Shown: in pieces, positions 40,916 to 49,387 of the stretch | Numbering within the stretch: the stretch's first letter is position 1 | Layout: every line of letters starts with the position of its first letter | Origin: Amaricoccus macauensis_A | GTDB lineage: Bacteria > Pseudomonadota > Alphaproteobacteria > Rhodobacterales > Rhodobacteraceae | Length of the DNA: 64,000 bases | Direction of reading: 5' to 3' | Assembly (NCBI RefSeq): GCF_049800915.1 | Contig: NZ_JBNAFY010000010.1 | Span: forward strand, 62,001-126,000 | Position numbers and translations under genes: made by a program | Notes under the pieces: generated by a model | The model's input: the letters and a program-made list of their open reading frames with translations, nothing else | Databases searched by the model: none | What the model was told of the DNA's origin: nothing

Positions 40916-42525
40916 TTGGGAAAGAATTGATGCAGGTGATCGGCATGGGCCGTGAGGAAGTCCGTCAGGCGCGCATCCGCGGCCCTCTCGCTCTCGGCCT
41001 CGCCGATGGGCGTGATGAGCCGCACGATCCCGACGTCGCGCCGGCCGCGCAGGAGGCTGTCGGCGACGGTCTGGATCTTGGCCTCGAAATCATTGGCGAT
41101 GCTGCGCCCCCGCCCCTCGAACCAGAAATAGACCAGCTGCTTGCTGAGCCCCTTCTGGATGATGGTGCGGTTGAGCCGGATGTCCCCGAACTGGGTGCCG
41201 GGCAGGGCGATGTCCACCGGCTCGATGCGGAAGACCTCCCAGCCGCCCGCCGGCAGGCAGGCCGCGGGCGAGTGGATATACCCGCCATCGGTTTCCTTGT
41301 GGTAATAGGCGGCGAAGAAATCGACCGGGGCTGCCGCGCCGGTGCCCGCCTGCACGAATTCCATCGTGGTGTAGTCATCGGCGCCGAGCGCGGCCTCGGT
41401 GGCCGGGTCCAGCGCCTTGCGGGTCCCGGACCAGCCCTGGGTCTCGCGCGGAAACTCCACGAAGGGCGCGCGATCGGGCACCACCATGGCGCGGGCGGGC
41501 GCGAGGATCCAGGCGGCGGAAACCCCCGCCGTCAGGAGCGTGAGCGCGATGAGCGCGGCCGAGGGCGCGATGTTCAGCACCCGGGCCAGCTCCCGGTTCA
41601 GCCCGGTGAAATCGAGCTCCAGCGCATCGCCCAGCGGGCGGCGGTCGCCCGAGAGGCGTTGCAGCCCCACGGCCATGAGAAAGAGGATCGCGATGCAGGA
41701 GAGAAAGATCACCCAGCCCTCGAAGACATGCAGGAAGCCTTCCGCCTGGGCGATGCCGTAGCGGTCGACCAGAATGCCGATGATGCCGATCCGCACCGAG
41801 TTCATCCCGATCGCCAGCGGCACCGCCGAGAGCAGCAGCACGATCTTGTGCCAGAGCGGCCCGCGGTAGAGCACCGCGAAGACATAGGTGAAGCTCATGA
41901 TCGGGAACATGTAGCGCAGCCCCGAGCAGGCCTCGGCCACCAGCAGCTTGTAGACCCCGAGGTCGATGATGTTGCCGTCGAGATAGACCGGGATCTGCGC
42001 CATGCGCAGAAGCCAGACACCCACTTCCGAGGAGACGAACTGCAGCGCGATCGTCACGTCCCAGTAGATCATGTTCGGCAGCGGCAGCATGAAGACGAGG
42101 TGCAGCACCGAGGTCCAGAACAGGCATCCGCGCGCGAAGCCGAAGCCCGTGAGCACCAGCCCGCCGATCCAGAGGATGAGCGCGTAGGTCACGATATCGG
42201 GGATATCGACCAGATTGCCCGCGATGGCGAGGAGAAGGGCCGCACCCGCCAGGATCAGGCCGGGGCCGCGATCGGTGACGGGCCCGGTCGCGGGCGGCAC
42301 CATCTTCAGCTCGCGCAGGAACATGTAGAAGGAAAGGACCGGGATGACGGGCCCGTGGCTGTATTCGGGCCGCGACCAGGCCTCGCCGAGATGCACCAGG
42401 CCGGACCAGAAGATCGGCAGCGCCCCCGCGCAGCAGAGCAGGAACAGCCCGAAGCCGCGCCAGTTCCGCGCGTGGGCCGTCTGAAACCCCTGGGCCCGTG
42501 GCCCGATGTCCGTCACTGAGCTCAC
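40912..42525 (-). CDS. xrtD: Exosortase XrtD with fused EpsI domain (VPLPA-CTERM-specific)
   Basis: A 537-residue membrane protein. The first ~300 residues have eight or so membrane segments and the exosortase active-site motifs: EACSGLRY with the nucleophile Cys (about 204), NSVRIGIIG with the Arg (about 241), and HVFEGW with the His (about 268). The C-terminal ~200 residues form an EpsI-like periplasmic domain (ISP-like VEFPRETQGWSGTR and AACLPAGGWEV). XrtD-type fused proteins process VPLPA-CTERM substrates, one of which is encoded at 23085-23861. It sits among glycosyl- and sulfotransferase genes. Start ATG 42525; upstream 198 bp probably holds the promoter. Confidence 0.93.
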   Translation of the reverse strand: MSSVTDIGPRAQGFQTAHARNWRGFGLFLLCCAGALPIFWSGLVHLGEAWSRPEYSHGPVIPVLSFYMFLRELKMVPPATGPVTDRGPGLILAGAALLLAIAGNLVDIPDIVTYALILWIGGLVLTGFGFARGCLFWTSVLHLVFMLPLPNMIYWDVTIALQFVSSEVGVWLLRMAQIPVYLDGNIIDLGVYKLLVAEACSGLRYMFPIMSFTYVFAVLYRGPLWHKIVLLLSAVPLAIGMNSVRIGIIGILVDRYGIAQAEGFLHVFEGWVIFLSCIAILFLMAVGLQRLSGDRRPLGDALELDFTGLNRELARVLNIAPSAALIALTLLTAGVSAAWILAPARAMVVPDRAPFVEFPRETQGWSGTRKALDPATEAALGADDYTTMEFVQAGTGAAAPVDFFAAYYHKETDGGYIHSPAACLPAGGWEVFRIEPVDIALPGTQFGDIRLNRTIIQKGLSKQLVYFWFEGRGRSIANDFEAKIQTVADSLLRGRRDVGIVRLITPIGEAESERAADARLTDFLTAHADHLHQFFPK

Positions 42526-42723
42526 AAGCCGCGCCTCGTACCCATGGTCCGCACGATACCGCGATACCGCCGGAAGTTGCGTTCGAAATTACGCGATGGC
42601 GCCCGCCAACACGAGAATCAATTGTTTAAAGGGTAAGCGTTTCCGGAACGTTCCGCCCCGGCCGCGGGCCCGTTCCGGGGCGCGGCATCGCTTGGGACTG
42701 CCCCGGTTTCGGAGTTCGGAACC

Positions 42724-43494
42724 TCAGAACTTGGAGCGCCAGCGTTTCAGCCGGGTCTTCCAGCGGTAGGCGGAGGTGGCGCGGTGGGCAAGCTCGGCCT
42801 CGCGCGCCTCCAGGAAGGATTGCGGCAGGGCGGGTTTCTCGACCTGGGGCTTCTTCTCGCCGGGCACGTAGCCGAAGCGCTCGAAATCCTCGGCATAGAG
42901 GTCGCAGAGCAGGTCGATATCGGCCTGGGAGGGCCGCGCCCAGTCCGGCGCCTCGGTCTTGGGCTTCTTGCGCTTGTTGGAATGCCCGATCATCCGGGGG
43001 CCGTCGGTATTGCCGGCCAGCTCGTCGAAATAGGGCACCATCGGGTCGAGCCCGAACTCGAGATGGAAGACCGCCGCGCCGTCGGGCACGAAATCGACCT
43101 GGGGGCGCATGTGGTTGTCGAGCGCGAAGGGATTTTCCTTCAGCATCCGCACCTGGGTCTTGAGCCAGTCGGAGAAGGGCGTCTCGGGCGGAACGGATTT
43201 CTCGACCTGGATCTGGAAGTGGTATCCGCTCTCGGTGCGCGCGATGGGGTGGCGCACCACGGTGAAGACCGCGTCGATCAGTTCGAGCGGCAGGAACATC
43301 TGCAGGCTCTTCCACTCGATATGCTGGGGCGAGGTCTGGCACCAGCGCTCGGGCTGCGGAATGAAGTTGAACCGCCGTTCGAGCATGGCCAGCGGGCCGA
43401 AGCGCTCGATCAGGTAATCTTCAACGGACGTTCCCCCCGTTTTCGGGATATGGGAAAAGTAGCAGGTTTTCCCGGCAGTCCTGAAGAAGGGCAT
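42724..43494 (-). CDS. Sulfotransferase (family 2-like)
   Basis: About 256 residues. CYFSHIPKTGGTSVEDYL is the 5'-phosphosulfate-binding loop of PAPS and TVVRHPIARTESGYHF is the 3'-phosphate site with the RxPxxRxxS pattern. It would transfer sulfate from PAPS to a sugar hydroxyl of the polysaccharide. ATG 43494 (MPFFRTAG) has GGAGGAA seven bases upstream; a longer open frame through the neighbouring genes is not real. It is downstream of a second sulfotransferase in the same leftward run. A GC-rich inverted repeat after the stop may end transcription. Confidence 0.9.
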   Translation of the reverse strand: MPFFRTAGKTCYFSHIPKTGGTSVEDYLIERFGPLAMLERRFNFIPQPERWCQTSPQHIEWKSLQMFLPLELIDAVFTVVRHPIARTESGYHFQIQVEKSVPPETPFSDWLKTQVRMLKENPFALDNHMRPQVDFVPDGAAVFHLEFGLDPMVPYFDELAGNTDGPRMIGHSNKRKKPKTEAPDWARPSQADIDLLCDLYAEDFERFGYVPGEKKPQVEKPALPQSFLEAREAELAHRATSAYRWKTRLKRWRSKF

Positions 43495-43535
43495 GTAACG
43501 TTCCTCCGGGTGTTGTCTTGGTGTCCGCCGCGGCT

Positions 43536-44558
43536 TCAGTCGTAGCCGAACTTGCGCAGGACGGGTCCCAGTTCCTGTTCTATATACGCCAGGTGCTCGG
43601 GGTCGAGTTCCGTTTCCCACTGCCGGGACTTGCCGCTGCGCACATGTGACCTCTGGTCCACTTTCCCGCTGGCCTTGCCGGTGCGGCTTTCGGCCTCGAA
43701 GAGCTTCATCAGGTCCACGGCGAGGTCGAGCTCGGCCCCCTCGAAGCCCAGATGGGCGAAGATGTCGCGGTAGAGGTCGCGCTTGCCCGCGCCCATGAGC
43801 GCCTCGTAGGAGACCTCGAGCATCGCCGGGTTGGCCATGTCCCAGGCCTCGAGCGTGTCGCGGTAGTAGAAGATGAAATGGTCGATCTCCAGGAACAGCC
43901 CGGCATGCTTGTCGAGCCGGTTGAGCTTGTCCTGGTAGCTCTCGCCATTGTCGTCGAGCCGGTGCACCCACTCCTCGTGGGTCCATTTGTGGTAATGGTA
44001 GCCCGAGACGATCATGTCGCGCGGGTCGCGCATCACATGGGCGCCGCGATAGGGGCCGAGGGCGGCCAGATCCTGCTTTCCCTGCATGGAGAGGAAGAGC
44101 TTCGCCCGTTTCGAGGGCAGATCGGAATTGCCCACCCGCTCGAAGGGCAGGTTGAGCGCGAAGGCGAGCCCGCGCAGCACGGCATGGAAATAGGTCGTCA
44201 TCGCCTTGTGATGGGTGGCGACGAAGAGCACCTCGGGGCGCGCACTCAGGGGCGAGGGCCGGATTGTGGTGCGAAGCCTGAAGGCGAGCATGCGCGGCAC
44301 CAGGCCCCAGAAGGCCGGGTTGCGCACCAGCGCGCGGTTCTTCTTCCAGAAGGTCACGGCCTTCTGGCGCAGCCCCACTTCCTGGGGCGGCGTCGCGGGC
44401 GGGTTGAAGCCCGCGGGCGTCATGATGCGCGGGCGCCCAGTGATCTCCTGGGTGATCTCCTGGGCGCTCTCCCGGTCCGGGGCGTCCTGGCCTGTCATGT
44501 CCTGGCCCGCGGCCTGCGGGTCCGTGTCCTCGGGCGGGAGCCTTTCGGGTTCGGTCAT
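43536..44558 (-). CDS. Sulfotransferase-domain protein
   Basis: About 340 residues. The first ~70 residues are acidic and Gln/Thr-rich, probably disordered. The catalytic domain starts near 110: FVATHHKAMTTYFHAVL occupies the phosphosulfate-binding position and HVMRDPRDMIVSGYHYHKW is the 3'-phosphate-binding motif. It probably sulfates a glycan. ATG 44558 is chosen because the longer frame overlaps the upstream gene. It lies between the WecG-type transferase and another sulfotransferase on the same strand. Confidence 0.88.
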   Translation of the reverse strand: MTEPERLPPEDTDPQAAGQDMTGQDAPDRESAQEITQEITGRPRIMTPAGFNPPATPPQEVGLRQKAVTFWKKNRALVRNPAFWGLVPRMLAFRLRTTIRPSPLSARPEVLFVATHHKAMTTYFHAVLRGLAFALNLPFERVGNSDLPSKRAKLFLSMQGKQDLAALGPYRGAHVMRDPRDMIVSGYHYHKWTHEEWVHRLDDNGESYQDKLNRLDKHAGLFLEIDHFIFYYRDTLEAWDMANPAMLEVSYEALMGAGKRDLYRDIFAHLGFEGAELDLAVDLMKLFEAESRTGKASGKVDQRSHVRSGKSRQWETELDPEHLAYIEQELGPVLRKFGYD

Positions 44559-44618
44559 GGCATGGAAATCCTGTCGCGGGGGCCTGTTGCCGGTGCCGGG
44601 GCGCTCCCGGAGCAGCAC

Positions 44619-45383
44619 TCAGGCACGGCGATACGCCTCGACGACGAGCCGGGGCAGGAGGCGGAGGCAGCGCCAGTAGCGCGGACCCAGCCGCCGGGGC
44701 TCCCGCATCAGCCGCCAGACCCATTCGATGTTGAACTTGCGGAAGGTTTCCGGCGCGCGGCGGGCCTCGCCGGCGATGAAATCCACGCCGGCCCCGACGC
44801 TGATGATCCCCACTTCGGGGCAGGCCTCGGTCATCCGGCTGGCCAGGATCTCCTGGCGCGGCGCGCCGAGCGCCAGCAGCACCAGCCGGGCGCCGCTGTC
44901 GCGAACCTGGGCGATCAGGGCGTCGGCCTCGGCCCCCATGGGGTCGAAGGGGAAGGACGGCGAGTGTTCGAGCGCGCATTTCAGGTTGGGGAATTTCCGC
45001 TCCAGCTTGGCCCGGGCCCGTTCGAGCACGCCGGCGTTCGCGGCGCCGATCAGCGCGATGGGCACGCCATGCTGGGCCGCCGCGCCCACGCAGGGTTCGA
45101 CAAGGTCCGAGCCCGCCACCCGTTCGATGCCGGGGTGGACCCGCCGGGCCAGCCAGGCCACCGGCTCGCCATCGGCGGTCACATGGGTGTGCCTGGCATA
45201 GGCGTCCCGGAATGCGTCCGAGTTCCGGAGCTGCACGGCATGATCGAGGTTGAGCGTTGCGATCGTGAAACCTTCCCCACGCGCCAGGCGATCCGAAACC
45301 AGGTGAAGGGCATCGGCTCGGGTGGGAAGGTTGACCCGCAGATTGTCCCCGAATTCGAGCCAGGGCAGGTCAGGGAAGGCCAT
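44619..45383 (-). CDS. WecG/TagA/CpsF-family glycosyltransferase
   Basis: About 254 residues. Landmarks are TLNLDHAVQLRNS (substrate Asp), VTADGEPVAWLAR, RVAGSDLVEP, LIGAANAGVLERA, LGAPRQEILASRM and GVGAGVDFIAGEARRAP. The family (GT26) transfers ManNAc, ManNAcA or glucose to lipid-linked sugars as an early step of repeat-unit synthesis. ATG 45383 (MAFPDLPW) gives the family's usual length; the frame extends to about 45497, and the true start is unsure because no ribosome-binding site is clear. It is first of a leftward run with two sulfotransferases. Confidence 0.9.
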   Translation of the reverse strand: MAFPDLPWLEFGDNLRVNLPTRADALHLVSDRLARGEGFTIATLNLDHAVQLRNSDAFRDAYARHTHVTADGEPVAWLARRVHPGIERVAGSDLVEPCVGAAAQHGVPIALIGAANAGVLERARAKLERKFPNLKCALEHSPSFPFDPMGAEADALIAQVRDSGARLVLLALGAPRQEILASRMTEACPEVGIISVGAGVDFIAGEARRAPETFRKFNIEWVWRLMREPRRLGPRYWRCLRLLPRLVVEAYRRA

Positions 45384-45707
45384 GGGAGGATTGCCCTTTC
45401 GTGTCTTCGTCCCCTCTTCGCTCGAAGGCGGCGGAGATATCGAGACCGGTGGACCTGCCGGAAGCGCTTTTCGCGTGAACATACTCCAAAACCACAAGCA
45501 AGAGTGCAGGTATGATCGCCCCCCTCTTCGTCACGGAGGGATGGCGACGATCTCGTATCCGGCATACCGGATGCGTTCCGGTGCCGAAAGTCTTCCGGCA
45601 CCTTATGATTTCAAATGGTAAATAGTCGTAACCAAATATCACATTCATGAAAGAAAAATGCGGATACCCGGCCGGGGGGGCCGGGTATCGCGATTCGGAT
45701 CCGGGGC
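45384..45707 (-). promoter_or_regulatory. Gap with terminator and upstream region of WecG-type gene
   Basis: A 324-bp gap. Its left part should hold the promoter of the leftward WecG-type run. Its right part holds the terminator of the outer-membrane/Wza pair. An AT-rich stretch around 45605-45660 is the probable promoter location. No gene is seen. Confidence 0.4.
45654..45689 (-). terminator. Intrinsic terminator
   Basis: GATACCCGG (45663-45671) pairs with CCGGGTATC (45681-45689) around a GC loop. On the reverse strand it is followed by CGCATTTTTCTTTC. It ends the leftward Wza/outer-membrane gene pair, whose last stop is at 45708. Confidence 0.85.
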
Positions 45708-46985
45708 TTAGAGGCCGGTCTCGAATGTACGTCCGATCTCCACGAACAGCCGGTGGCTGGTGGCATCGTCGGGATCGTCCTGGCGGCGGGTGTAGCCATA
45801 GCCGACCTCGGCGGTGATCCGTTCCGTCAGGTCGTGGAAATAGCTCGCCGTGAGATTGGTCCGGTCGATATCCGGATCGTCGTCGTCGTCGAGGTTTTCC
45901 TGGTGGGCATAGCCCAGGTCGAGGCGGACCCGCGAGATGTCGTTGATCTCATGCACCACGCCGAAGGCCGCGCCGGTGACCCGCACCTCGTTGGCGCCGC
46001 CACTGGCCGCGCCGGTGTAGCGGTTGTAGACGCGCGCGAAGAGCTGGCTGCGCTGCAACGCGTAGTTGGTGCGCAGGTTGAAGCTGAACCGCGGGTCGGG
46101 GGCAGCGGTGGTATAGCGGCCATCCGCGTTGATGGTGAAATCCGGCAGGATGTAGTTCACGTTGCCGCGGAGCACGATCCCGGAGTCCGATTCCGTCTGC
46201 TCGCCGAAATCCTCGCGCTCGCGGTCGGCATAGCCGACGCCGGCGGTGATCTCGAGCACTTCGCTCGGCTCGTAGATGATGCCGATATCGCCTTCGGCGA
46301 TGTCCACTTCGGTCTCGGCATTGTTGTCGGCGCTGTAGCGGAAGTAGCTGCCGAAGAGGGCTGCCGAGAGCACCGGATTGATCCGGGCCGTCAGGAAGGC
46401 CTGGCCTTCCACCGTCTGGCGCGGCGTCAGGCCGCCCTCGTTGTCCTCGTAGTCGATATCCGTGCCGAGGAAGCGCATCCCGTAGGACATGGGCGCATCG
46501 GGGCCGATCTCGAAGCCGACATCCGCATCGTAGCGGATCTCTCGGGCATCGCCGAGATTTTCGAGCGTGTCGTCGATATCGTCCTCGATATCGTCGTCGT
46601 CGTTCTCCACCTGGCGGGTACGGGCGCTCACATCGGCGTCGAAGGCGAGATGCGGGCCTTCATCCTCGTAGAGGAGGTAGGCGCCGCTCGGGCTGGCGAC
46701 CTGCCAGTCGAAATCCTCGTCGGCTTCCCAGAGCGCGCGCAGGCCGACATCGAAGCCGAGGCCGAGGATGCGGTCTTCCGTCTCCTGGAGGTAGTCCATC
46801 GCGAAGATCGTGTCGGCGAAATAGGTGTCGCCGGCAGAGGGATCATCGAGCTGGTAGTTGGAATCGTATTCGAACCGTTCGGAGATCGTGGCCGTCAGGG
46901 TCGATTGAGGTTCCTGCTGGGCGAAGGCGGCGGGCGTCCATGCGGTGCCCGCCATGAGCAGTGCGGCGAGGGGGCTGCGGCGCAT
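45708..46985 (-). CDS. Outer-membrane beta-barrel of exopolysaccharide locus (EpsL-like)
   Basis: About 425 residues. A signal peptide (SPLAALLMAGTAWTPAAFA-QQ) leads to alternating strands rich in aromatic and acidic residues (RFEYDSNYQL, then many GxxxYxxx strands). A C-terminal aromatic strand ends TFETGL. Asp-rich turns (VENDDDDIEDDIDDT) are prominent. It resembles the EpsL/beta-barrel proteins of PEP-CTERM-type polysaccharide loci. It could form the outer-membrane passage that the short Wza-like protein lacks. ATG 46985 has AGGG seven bases upstream; GTG 46991 is less likely. It lies 10 bp after the Wza-like stop. Confidence 0.82.
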   Translation of the reverse strand: MRRSPLAALLMAGTAWTPAAFAQQEPQSTLTATISERFEYDSNYQLDDPSAGDTYFADTIFAMDYLQETEDRILGLGFDVGLRALWEADEDFDWQVASPSGAYLLYEDEGPHLAFDADVSARTRQVENDDDDIEDDIDDTLENLGDAREIRYDADVGFEIGPDAPMSYGMRFLGTDIDYEDNEGGLTPRQTVEGQAFLTARINPVLSAALFGSYFRYSADNNAETEVDIAEGDIGIIYEPSEVLEITAGVGYADREREDFGEQTESDSGIVLRGNVNYILPDFTINADGRYTTAAPDPRFSFNLRTNYALQRSQLFARVYNRYTGAASGGANEVRVTGAAFGVVHEINDISRVRLDLGYAHQENLDDDDDPDIDRTNLTASYFHDLTERITAEVGYGYTRRQDDPDDATSHRLFVEIGRTFETGL

Positions 46986-46995
46986 ACGCACGCCC

Positions 46996-47580
46996 TCACT
47001 CGAACAGGCGGCGTTCGGGAACCAGGATCACATCGCCTTCACGCAGCGTGATCATCGACTGGATCGACCCGCCGCGCTCGACGGCGCGGTAGTTGAAGAG
47101 GTAGAGCTTTTCCTGGCCGGACGAGTCGGTGCGGCGAAGCTGGATGCGCTTGGTGGCGGCGAAGCGGTCCGGGCCGCCGGCGAGCGCGATGGCCTGCAGG
47201 AGCGTGGTGCCGGTCTCGACCTCGTGGATGCCAGGTGCTGCGACCTCGCCCAGGACATAGACCGGGAAGGTCAGCCCGTCCTCGTCGACGGTGGTCACGG
47301 ACACGAAGACGCTCGGGCGGACGGCGAAGTTCGAGGCGAGCCGGTCGGCGATGGTGCTCTCGATGGTGCCCACCGAGTTTCCTCCGGCCTGGACGGAACC
47401 GGCCAGCGGCACCGAGATGCGACCGTCGGGCAGGACCAGAACCTCACGGTTCAGCGTGTCGTCCTCGAGCACGGTGATGGCCAGCGTATCCCCGGGCTGG
47501 ACGCGGTAGCCTGCGCTCTGCGCCAGAGCGAAGGGAGCGGAGAGCACCGCAAAAAGAATGGCACACAAAATCTGTCTCAT
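46996..47580 (-). CDS. Polysaccharide export protein (Wza/GumB-like, short)
   Basis: Only 194 residues. A signal peptide (MRQILCAILFAVLSAPFALA) is followed by the Poly_export domain (YRVQPGDTLAITVLEDDTL, then VLPDGRISVPLAGSV) and an SLBB domain (FPVYVLGEVAAPGIHEV). There is no lipobox Cys at the cleavage site, and the C-terminal membrane helix of full Wza is missing, so it is periplasmic and probably works with the adjacent barrel protein. ATG 47580 has AAGGG upstream. It is divergent from the BLUF gene. Confidence 0.88.
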   Translation of the reverse strand: MRQILCAILFAVLSAPFALAQSAGYRVQPGDTLAITVLEDDTLNREVLVLPDGRISVPLAGSVQAGGNSVGTIESTIADRLASNFAVRPSVFVSVTTVDEDGLTFPVYVLGEVAAPGIHEVETGTTLLQAIALAGGPDRFAATKRIQLRRTDSSGQEKLYLFNYRAVERGGSIQSMITLREGDVILVPERRLFE

Positions 47581-47751
47581 CGAACCGCCCTTGTGATGGT
47601 TTGGGCGATCTTAGAACATGCAGAGGGCTTTGAGGAAAACCCCTAACCTGCCCGGGCTCCGGTTTGACGGGGATTTGGCCCCGGGATCGTAGTCATTCTG
47701 CAACAGATCAGGGCGTTTTTTTGCGCATTCCGGGCTCCCTGTCCGAGGGCC

Positions 47752-47779
47752 GTAAACATTTTCGGTAAACATTTACCGA
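47752..47779. promoter_or_regulatory. Palindromic operator between Wza-like and BLUF genes
   Basis: TCGGTAAA-CA-TTTACCGA (47762-47779) is a perfect inverted repeat. GTAAACATTT repeats directly at 47752-47761 and 47765-47774, 13 bp apart. It lies in the 271-bp divergent gap, about 75 bp from the BLUF start and about 170 bp from the Wza start. A DNA-binding regulator probably acts here. Confidence 0.6.
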
Positions 47780-47851
47780 TGCTTCACCCTGCAGGGGATA
47801 GGCTTGCTGCCGATCCGAGTATTTCACGTCCGCTGGCGCAGGGAACAGGCG

Positions 47852-48355
47852 ATGCTGGAGCGAATCCTCTATGTCAGCCGGGCCGCCACGGGCACGGAAC
47901 TCTCCGACATTTCGGAAATCGCCCAGGCCGCACGCCTGCGCAATGCCGCCGGCGGGGTCCTGGGCGGGCTCTCGGGTGGTCTCGTCTTCATCGACGGCTG
48001 GATCGTCCAGGCGCTGGAGGGACCGGCCCCCGCCCTCTGCGCCACCTACACCCGCATCCTGAAGGATCCGCGCCACGTGCAGATCAGCCTGCGCGCCCGC
48101 GAGCGGATCTACTACCGGCAATTCGGCGCACCGGGTCTGATCCTGCGCAGCGGACCCAGCATCAGCCCCGCCATCCTCGCGCGCTTCGACTACCATTTCG
48201 GCTTCCCGGTCGAGGGCTTTCCCGCCGATGCGCTGCTCGAGTTCATGGCCGAGACCTGCCGCCCGGCCCTGCCCGCCGCTTCGGGGGCGGCCCAAGGTGC
48301 GGCCCCGGGTGCGGTTCCGGGTGCGGTTCCGGTGGAGATCCGGCGCGCGCCCTGA
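47852..48355 (+). CDS. BLUF-domain blue-light sensor protein
   Basis: About 167 residues. The flavin pocket residues of BLUF proteins are in place: Tyr7 (ILYVSRA), Asn31 (RLRNAAGG, with the same 24-residue spacing as AppA Tyr21/Asn45) and Gln53 (IVQALEGP). The Asn-to-Gln spacing is four residues longer than in AppA, in a Gly-rich stretch. ILKDPRH is another family landmark. A low-complexity Ala/Gly/Pro tail follows the domain. No output domain is attached, so it should signal through a partner. ATG 47852 is used. It is divergent from the Wza-like exporter and adjacent to a glycosyltransferase. Confidence 0.82.
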   Translation: MLERILYVSRAATGTELSDISEIAQAARLRNAAGGVLGGLSGGLVFIDGWIVQALEGPAPALCATYTRILKDPRHVQISLRARERIYYRQFGAPGLILRSGPSISPAILARFDYHFGFPVEGFPADALLEFMAETCRPALPAASGAAQGAAPGAVPGAVPVEIRRAP

Positions 48356-48439
48356 TCCGCCGCGCCCTTTTCCCCGGCCGGGAATCGGCTATGGATGGCC
48401 CGCTTGGCAACATGGGCAGCACAAGGGGAGCCGCACGCC

Positions 48440-49222
48440 ATGGACAGGGACGACGCTTCCGGCCCCGCCGTCCATCCTGTCGTCTCGGTGATCACACCGG
48501 TCTGGAATGCGGAACGCACGCTCGAGGAAACCGTGCGTTCGGTCCGGACCCAGAGTTTCACAGACTGGGAGCTTCTGCTCATCGATGACGGATCGAACGA
48601 TGGCTCGCGGGCGCTGGCCGAGGAACTCGCGCGCGACGATCCCCGGCTCCGGCTGCTGGGCTGGGAGGAAAACCGCGGTGCGGCGGCGGCGCGCAATGCC
48701 GGGATCGCCGCGGCGAGGGGCCGCTTCGTGGCCTTTCTCGATGCCGACGATCTCTGGCGCCCGGAAAAGCTCGACGTCCAGCTCGAGTATATCGCGCGTA
48801 CCGGCGCCACCTTCGTCTTTTCGGCCTATCAGCGCATGGACGAGCGGGGCCGCCCGCTCGGCCGGGTGGGCGTGCCCGCGCGGGTCGATCACGCGGGTCT
48901 CCTGCGCGGCAACGTGATCGGCTGTCTCACCGCGCTTTATGACGCGCGCCATTTCGGCCCCGTGGCGATGCCCGACCTGCGCCGGCGGCAGGATTACGGG
49001 CTCTGGCTCCGGCTGCTGGCGGATGGCGGCGCGGCCCACGGGATCGACACGGTTCTGGCCGATTACCGGGTGCGCAAACACTCGCTCTCGGGCAACAAGG
49101 CGCGCGCCATGGCCGCGACCTGGCGGCTCTACCGCGAGGCGGCGGGGCTGTCGCGGCCCCGCGCCGCCTGGTGCATCGCCTGCAATGCCGTGGGGGCCGC
49201 GCGCAAACGGCTGGGGGGGTGA
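48440..49222 (+). CDS. Family 2 glycosyltransferase
   Basis: A 260-residue GT-A enzyme. VVSVITPVWNAERTLEETV, LLIDDGSNDGS, NRGAAAARNAGIAAARG and AFLDADDLWRPEKL give the nucleotide and metal sites. A later RRRQDYGLWLRLL segment fits the acceptor side. It probably extends the same polysaccharide. It follows the BLUF gene by 84 bp on the same strand and may share its transcript. ATG 48440 (MDRDDASG) has AAGGGGAG about 12 bases upstream. Confidence 0.88.
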   Translation: MDRDDASGPAVHPVVSVITPVWNAERTLEETVRSVRTQSFTDWELLLIDDGSNDGSRALAEELARDDPRLRLLGWEENRGAAAARNAGIAAARGRFVAFLDADDLWRPEKLDVQLEYIARTGATFVFSAYQRMDERGRPLGRVGVPARVDHAGLLRGNVIGCLTALYDARHFGPVAMPDLRRRQDYGLWLRLLADGGAAHGIDTVLADYRVRKHSLSGNKARAMAATWRLYREAAGLSRPRAAWCIACNAVGAARKRLGG

Positions 49223-49387
49223 GCGGTTTTCATGGAGAGGAAACGAGGGAATGCCCCGGATGTCGGCGCCGCGGTTTCAGGGGAGGTGTCGCCGTCCTAA
49301 ACCACCGCGGCTGTCACGTAGACGAGGGCAAGGCAGATCACGAAATGTCCTCTGGATCAAATCTCGGCGGGGCATAACAGGTTCGGG

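Noticed and set aside
42644..42655. CGGAACGTTCCG palindrome as a third parS site
   Set aside because: It shares only the short GGAAC/GTTCC halves and lacks the 22-bp core of the two sites near repA and parB.
42724..44979. 751-codon leftward frame spanning three genes
   Set aside because: Only its last third (from ATG 43494 with a GGAGGAA site) encodes the sulfotransferase; the rest is out of frame with the other real genes.
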